This document shows, in pieces, positions 59,099 to 64,000 of a stretch of DNA of 64,000 nucleotides (positions are counted from its first letter, which is position 1; each line of letters begins with the position of its first letter). The position numbers were made by a program, and so were the translations under genes. The notes below the pieces were generated by a model that was not told where the DNA came from, searched no databases, and was given only the letters and a program-made list of their open reading frames with translations. The DNA is from Gigaspora margarita (Eukaryota; Glomeromycota; Glomeromycetes; Diversisporales; Gigasporaceae): assembly GCA_009809945.1 (NCBI GenBank), contig WTPW01000658.1, positions 200,148-264,147 of the forward strand, read 5' to 3'.

Positions 59099-59352
59099 TA
59101 ATTTACAGAAATATTAACGAACACAACGTATGATTTATGTATACCAGGAACGTAGTACACCGTACGTAGTGTATAGTTCTACTCGAGCTTTGCGTTCGTA
59201 CACAAAATCTTGGTTATGATTGGATGCTTTGGTAGTATGATGATTTACAAAATTCAGCTGATCGCAGATAATGCTGTGGTCAGGTAATGCACATGATGCA
59301 ATGATTATTTGTTTTTTAACGTCCGAGAACAACGCTCTTAAAATGATTTTTA

Positions 59353-59590
59353 CAGAGCTGTCCCCAAATTTCCGGGTCGGATGCGTCAGATCTAGGTTAT
59401 CGTTTAGTCCTACTTGTTAGCAGGTTATATAGCAAAATTATCAGCTGGGCATTTTTTACTTAATGAATGGATATGATTTATTAGTAAATTTTTATGATAT
59501 TGGGACAAAATTGATCGATTCCAATCCAGCCGACCATTATTCCGATGCACTCCGACGTATCCCGCCCTGGAATTTTTGGGACCCAGTTTC
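59353..59590. mobile_element. Mariner-like MITE copy 2
   Basis: Relative of 16225-16459, same strand, sharing AAAATTATCAGCTGGGCATT and TTACTTAATGAATGGATATG. The left end is CAGAGCTGTCCCCAAATTTC at a TA; the right end is diverged, so its limit is approximate. It lies upstream of copy B, whereas copy 1 is downstream of gene A. Confidence 0.65.
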
Positions 59591-60273
59591 TTAAAATCGT
59601 GAAATGTTAATCTGCCAAATTTGGGGTCGGTTAAAGCCAGGTACATCACAGATGTGTAACCCGGGTCCGTCCGAACAAAAAGCAAGACGACAAAGACAAA
59701 ATCATGAAAAATATAAAAAATGCTATCTAAACCAGTCTTGGTTCACTAAGTAAAAGTCGGGAATGTGATTTAAACCATTCTCTCTATCCATAATCTAACC
59801 CCAACCCCAATATCAATTGATTTTAATTAAAAATCGGAAAAATCAGGTAATCTCGTGATGTACCTGGCGTTAGCCATCCCCAAATTTGTATTTGCTGATT
59901 GAGTATCTAATACTTACCATCTATTTTGAGCGAAAAATGTCTAAAAAAAAGTCTATCAAATGTTTCACGGATTTGAAAGCGTTTTGTAAGGATATTCTTT
60001 TGCATTTCTTGCTCTTGCTTTTATTCTTGCAGTTATTATTCAATAAGTAAAAAAAAAACGTCTGACTTTATAAAAAATAGTGAATATGTAATGACTGTTA
60101 AGAAAAATAAATAATCTCATATTACTTTGGATGGTGGATTTCTAAATTTTTCATTTTTTCAATTTTTCCTCTTGGATTTTCTTCCGACCTGATTATTCAG
60201 TAATCTCTAAATTTTTTGTTTTGCTTTGTCAAAAAACGTTTGTGGTCATGTGATCATTTTGATGTATTGTATT

Positions 60274-60925
60274 TAGTGATGTGAATTCTACCAGTTTGGC
60301 ATGATCCTACCGGTATCTACTGGTAGGTGGTAGCTACCAGTAGCTACTGGTAGCTATCACTACTGGTAGATCTATTAGCCACTTGATAAATAAAATTTAT
60401 TTGACAAATCATATACTTTTCGATATTTATAATTAATTATATAATTTTAAAATTTTATTCTATTATTTTATTGGTATATACCCTGCATATAATTTACCTA
60501 ACGGTATCTACCATTATCTACCCGTAGACAGTGTTGTACATGGACATTGTCCCACCAATTGTACAGGGACACAGACAGTCCCGGATGGGTCTGGGACATG
60601 TCCGCAGTAATGTCCCGGCATGATATTGTATGCAGACAATGTCTCACTAATTTTTAACTTTGTCCCTACTATGTCCGGGACATGTCCCCTGGGTAAACCA
60701 ATCAAATTGCAGAATTATACAGACCCTTGGGTTGGGCTACAAAGAATTTTATTGGTTGATGATCATGTGTTGATTAGAAATGTCCAGGACAAAAAAAATT
60801 CTAGGTGGACATGTCACGGACATCCCATCCCAGACTGTCCGCCATCTGCATCTGTGTCCCATGACAACACTGCTGGTAGATACCAGTAGTAGATTCCTAC
60901 TAGTAGCTACCAACTCATATCACTA
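60274..60925. mobile_element. hAT-type element with a nested insertion
   Basis: Ends TAGTGAT(G/A)TGA inverted, flanked by an exact 8-bp duplication ATTGTATT (60266-60273, 60926-60933). The interior is rich in GGTAGCTACTGGTAG words. It is split by the element at 60539-60872. No transposase. Confidence 0.8.
60539..60872. mobile_element. hAT-type element nested in another hAT
   Basis: Terminus CAGTGTTGTACATGGACA as in 12006-13146, inverted at the right as CAGTGTTGTCATGGGACA; flanks CCCGTAGA and CTGGTAGA agree in six of eight bases. It is rich in ATGTCC(C/G)GGACA words. The open frames on both strands follow these words. Confidence 0.75.
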
Positions 60926-60933
60926 ATTGTATT

Positions 60934-62845
60934 TCTAGCTCAATGATTTAAATTTACTGGTAATTAAAAATAGAACATGATTCCTTATACAGGTAATGCT
61001 TCCCTGTTTCTTTTCCCTTTCTTTCTACATTATTTGTGACTATCTTTTCTTAATATATTGGATCATTAATAAATAATCTTATTGAATGTTTACCATTTGT
61101 TACTATTAGAAGATGCTGTGAATAATTTATTCTTCAAATAAACTTCAAAAATTAATTTCACATATGTGGATTTTGTTTATGAGTGTTAATATGTTTATAT
61201 TTATATAAAATAAAATTTATTGCTAATGTTGTGATCTTTGCTACCATATACTATAAAACAATATGCCAGAGTATAATTTAGAATTTTGGCTGAAACTAAG
61301 CTCAATTAGGCCTAGGTCTGCCAAAAATTTTTAAACAACACTCTTAGCCATTTTTTAATATCCTTAAACAACTTTTCTATAGGTGTGAAACTGTGGCCAT
61401 TGCTGGCATATATTATTGTATTGTTTCATATGATATTTCCTTCAATTAGGTTTCTTTTGCAGTTCAATAACTCTGCTAATTCTATAGCGCAGGCATGTGA
61501 TTTCGCACTTTTGATCATGTGATCTATTATTACTCTGCAAAAATTCTTTATAGTAAATCATAGTAAAATTTATGAATCAACCAAATTCTGAGTGTCATAA
61601 CATCAAGTACTGTATTGACATATATATAGAACTGTTGATAGATTGCTATTCTCTGGAGTAATAAAGGAGTATAAACTACTCTATACTAGTGTGGTTTAAA
61701 CAAAACACTATCTCAGAGTATTTGATTTGATTATTGGAGTAAACTACTCCAAAGTAGTATTAAATCTAAGCTAATGAATGAACCTTCAAGTAAATTTGTT
61801 CTGGAGTGAACTACTATATATAATATACTGTACTATATAATATATATTAATTATATAAATTATATTAATTTATAAATTTTACTTGGTATTATAAATAAAA
61901 TATAGAATTACATGTTATTACATATCCTTTATACAGCAGTAGTATATAAATGTTACTTTTCTACTTTCTTGAATAAAATATCTACTAATTATATTATTAA
62001 AACTGCAATTCACTATAGTAGATTTTCATTCTGACTTTATAATAAAGCAATATATTAAAATTACTAATTTGCACCTCAGGTGATAATCACCTGTAGTTAA
62101 TTTGCCAATCAAAATTAAGGATCAGGTGTAACATATAAATCAATTTTGTATAATAAAAACAATAAAATTTTTAAAAATTTACTTCTAACTTAAAATTTTG
62201 TTTATAAAACTTTTTTTTATACAAAAAAAAATTCATTGCTAAATTTTACTATATATAAAGCTTTATTTTAATTTTTAACCTTTAGCCTTACCCTAAAATT
62301 AAAAGGATTTAATTTATGTTTATTAAAATTGTTTATTTTGGTTTATATTTTTTAGATCACAGGTGATAATTGCCTTAAAGTAGTTATTAGTTATTTTTTT
62401 AAATTATAATATATTTAATAATTTGCAATTTTTTTTGTACAATTAGTCTATTGAAAAATTCAAGTTCTAATTGTGAAATAACTCAATTACAAATACCTTA
62501 ATTAATAAATCAGAGTGCATTTAATAGTATATATAATTGATATAAATAGTATATTAGTATTAAATCAAAATTTAAATTTTATAAAGATAATGATAACAAT
62601 AATGATAATTTGTATATAGTGGAATAAGACAAATCTAGAATATTTGCTCAATTATAGATATTTGTAGGCAATAATGATGATAATAAATTTGTAATTCTAA
62701 TCTTAACAGTTAAAAAATAAAAAAGTAAGTAGAGTTGAAGTTTGAAGCTAAATTTAGATAAATTATAAAAGTATAAAATCCTTTTATTTTTATTATTACT
62801 AATATTTTAAAATAATAAACTACTGGCTAACTTGATTTTTATTTA
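60934..62845. other. A+T-rich stretch, no gene seen
   Basis: TACTCC/GGAGTA words recur at 61655-61815, and GGTGATAAT(C/T)(A/G)CC motifs with CAGGTG lie at 62078 and 62360, possibly ends of a ~300-bp element. Nothing coding. Confidence 0.4.
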
Positions 62846-63264
62846 CCGTATTTTTGCGTAATAATGCTTATGACCATTAATTAGAAAATTGTGACACCTA
62901 AAATTTTATATACAACCTCAAAATAATGCTCATGCGCATCCTGTAATAACATGCACACTCCTATAAAATGATCATATAAAATCCTATTCTGATTTACCAG
63001 TAGGTTTCATCTATATATAATAATAATACTACTATACAAATGATTTAGATAATTTTAATATCTCTGGGATTACTCTACTCTGGCATACTTCACTTAAAGT
63101 GAAAGTTCTTAATTGTAAAGTATAGCTAGCATGCGCATTATTTAGAAAACCAGAATTAGTAAAAAATTACTTATTGTCTCAAAATAACACACATGCGCGT
63201 ACTTTAAATAATGCGTATTTACTTAAAATAATGCAAAGATGGGCGTTATTATGTGAAAATATGG
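62846..63264. mobile_element. Mariner-like element (CCRTA family), TA target
   Basis: CC(G/A)TATTTT, then GCGTAATAATGC at left and the inverse of CACATAATAACGC at right, flanked by TA. AATAATGC and CATGCGC motifs recur inside, as CGTTATTTCG does in 45867-46117. Confidence 0.65.
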
Positions 63265-64000
63265 TAATATAAACAATGCATGCAAATTTGTTTATTTTAA
63301 GGTTTAAATTTAAATATAAAATGTCAAATATTTTCAAACTATAACAAAAATAATGAATTTGTAATTATAACTTTAACAATAAAAAAAGGTAAATAGAATT
63401 GAAGTTTGAAACCAAATTTAAAAGAACCAAATTTTGATGTATCATAAAAATAAAATTCTTTTATCTTTTATTAGTACTAGTATTTTAAGATAATTAGCTA
63501 GTTAATTTGATTATGAAGCAAACAATATCAGCAAATTTATAATAGCATAATCTTATGTAAGGTCTTACGAACCGTAATATAAGCAAAATATTTCGTAATA
63601 TATTTCGAAATATTTTGAAATATCAAATTTTCGAAATATAACGTAAGTAATTTTGAAATATTTCGAAATAGATTACGAAATATTTCAAACCCCTTTCAAA
63701 ATATTTTAGGACTAGGAAACCAAGCTGGATCGGTAGATCTGTAACCTGGATCGCGCATTAGACTGATTTTTTGAAATAGTTCAAAATAGTTTGATGATGT
63801 TCAAATACTGTACCACAAGATCAGATTAGATCTTTTGTTTATAATTAGATCTTTGTTTTTTTTTCGCTTTTTTGTTTTCATTTCATTTTTTATTTTTGTT
63901 TTGTTTTTTGTTTTCGTTTCGTTTTATTTGGTTTAATCTTGTTTTTTTTCAATTTTTTTTTATTTTATTTTTTAATTTTTTTTATTTTTATTTTTATTTC
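63265..64000. other. A+T-rich end of window
   Basis: AAATATTTCGAAATA words cluster at 63585-63695. From 63840 the plus strand becomes T-rich with TTTTGTTTTCG units up to the window end. No gene. Confidence 0.5.

Noticed and set aside
59135-59332. 65-codon minus-strand frame upstream of SPRY-TPR copy B
   Set aside because: No domain, no homologue at the other SPRY-TPR locus, and it ends within mobile DNA; not enough to call a gene.
60514-60889. Open frames on both strands with Gly/Pro-rich peptides
   Set aside because: They follow the ATGTCCCGGACA-type palindromic words of the nested hAT-like element.

Overview
The window is nuclear DNA of a fungus, most likely an arbuscular mycorrhizal fungus close to Rhizophagus (Glomeromycotina). 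The clues are the very A+T-rich sequence, small phase-conserving GT-AG introns, a protein kinase of the lineage-expanded type (KGGFGTVFKA, DFGLCKP, GVLPYIAPEVL), SPRY-TPR genes, and a very dense load of short non-autonomous DNA transposons. The species is inferred from family resemblance, not from a marker gene.

Layout. 1-3.8 kb: a fold-back element cut by the window edge, then plain A+T-rich DNA. 4.0-8.7 kb (+): a 19-exon lipin-type phosphatidate phosphatase with an intact DIDGT catalytic motif. 9.3-14.5 kb: a decayed kinase fragment, then a chain of DNA transposons with readable target-site duplications (Mutator-like, hAT-like, mariner-like), including a 1.14-kb hAT-type fold-back. 14.8-19.5 kb: a SPRY-TPR gene (+) followed by a ~3-kb satellite of ~100-bp monomers. 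22.8-25.5 kb (+): a six-exon lipase resembling the bacterial family I.5/I.6 enzymes, with a full Ser-Asp-His triad. 25.8-38 kb: repeats, fold-back elements and fragments of unrecognised genes, plus a one-exon BED zinc-finger gene (-) at 34.5-35.0 kb. 38.8-43.0 kb (+): a gene with a histone-fold-like N-terminus and long repetitive low-complexity C-terminus. 43-49.7 kb: more transposons and palindromes. 50.2-51.7 kb (-): the kinase gene, carrying a stop codon. 52.5-57.6 kb: a second, larger array of the same satellite in reverse orientation, then at 57.7-59.05 kb (-) a second SPRY-TPR gene. 59.3-64 kb: transposons, including one hAT-like element nested in another.

The main large-scale structure is that [SPRY-TPR gene + satellite] occurs twice, in inverted orientation, about 33 kb apart, with about 80 bp of nearly identical upstream sequence. 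Each gene copy has one in-frame stop in the SPRY domain, at different places. The other genes share no evident pathway. Lipin and the lipase both act on glycerolipids, but there is no operon-like arrangement, and I infer no functional coupling. I saw no tRNA, rRNA, CRISPR or retroviral/LTR element.
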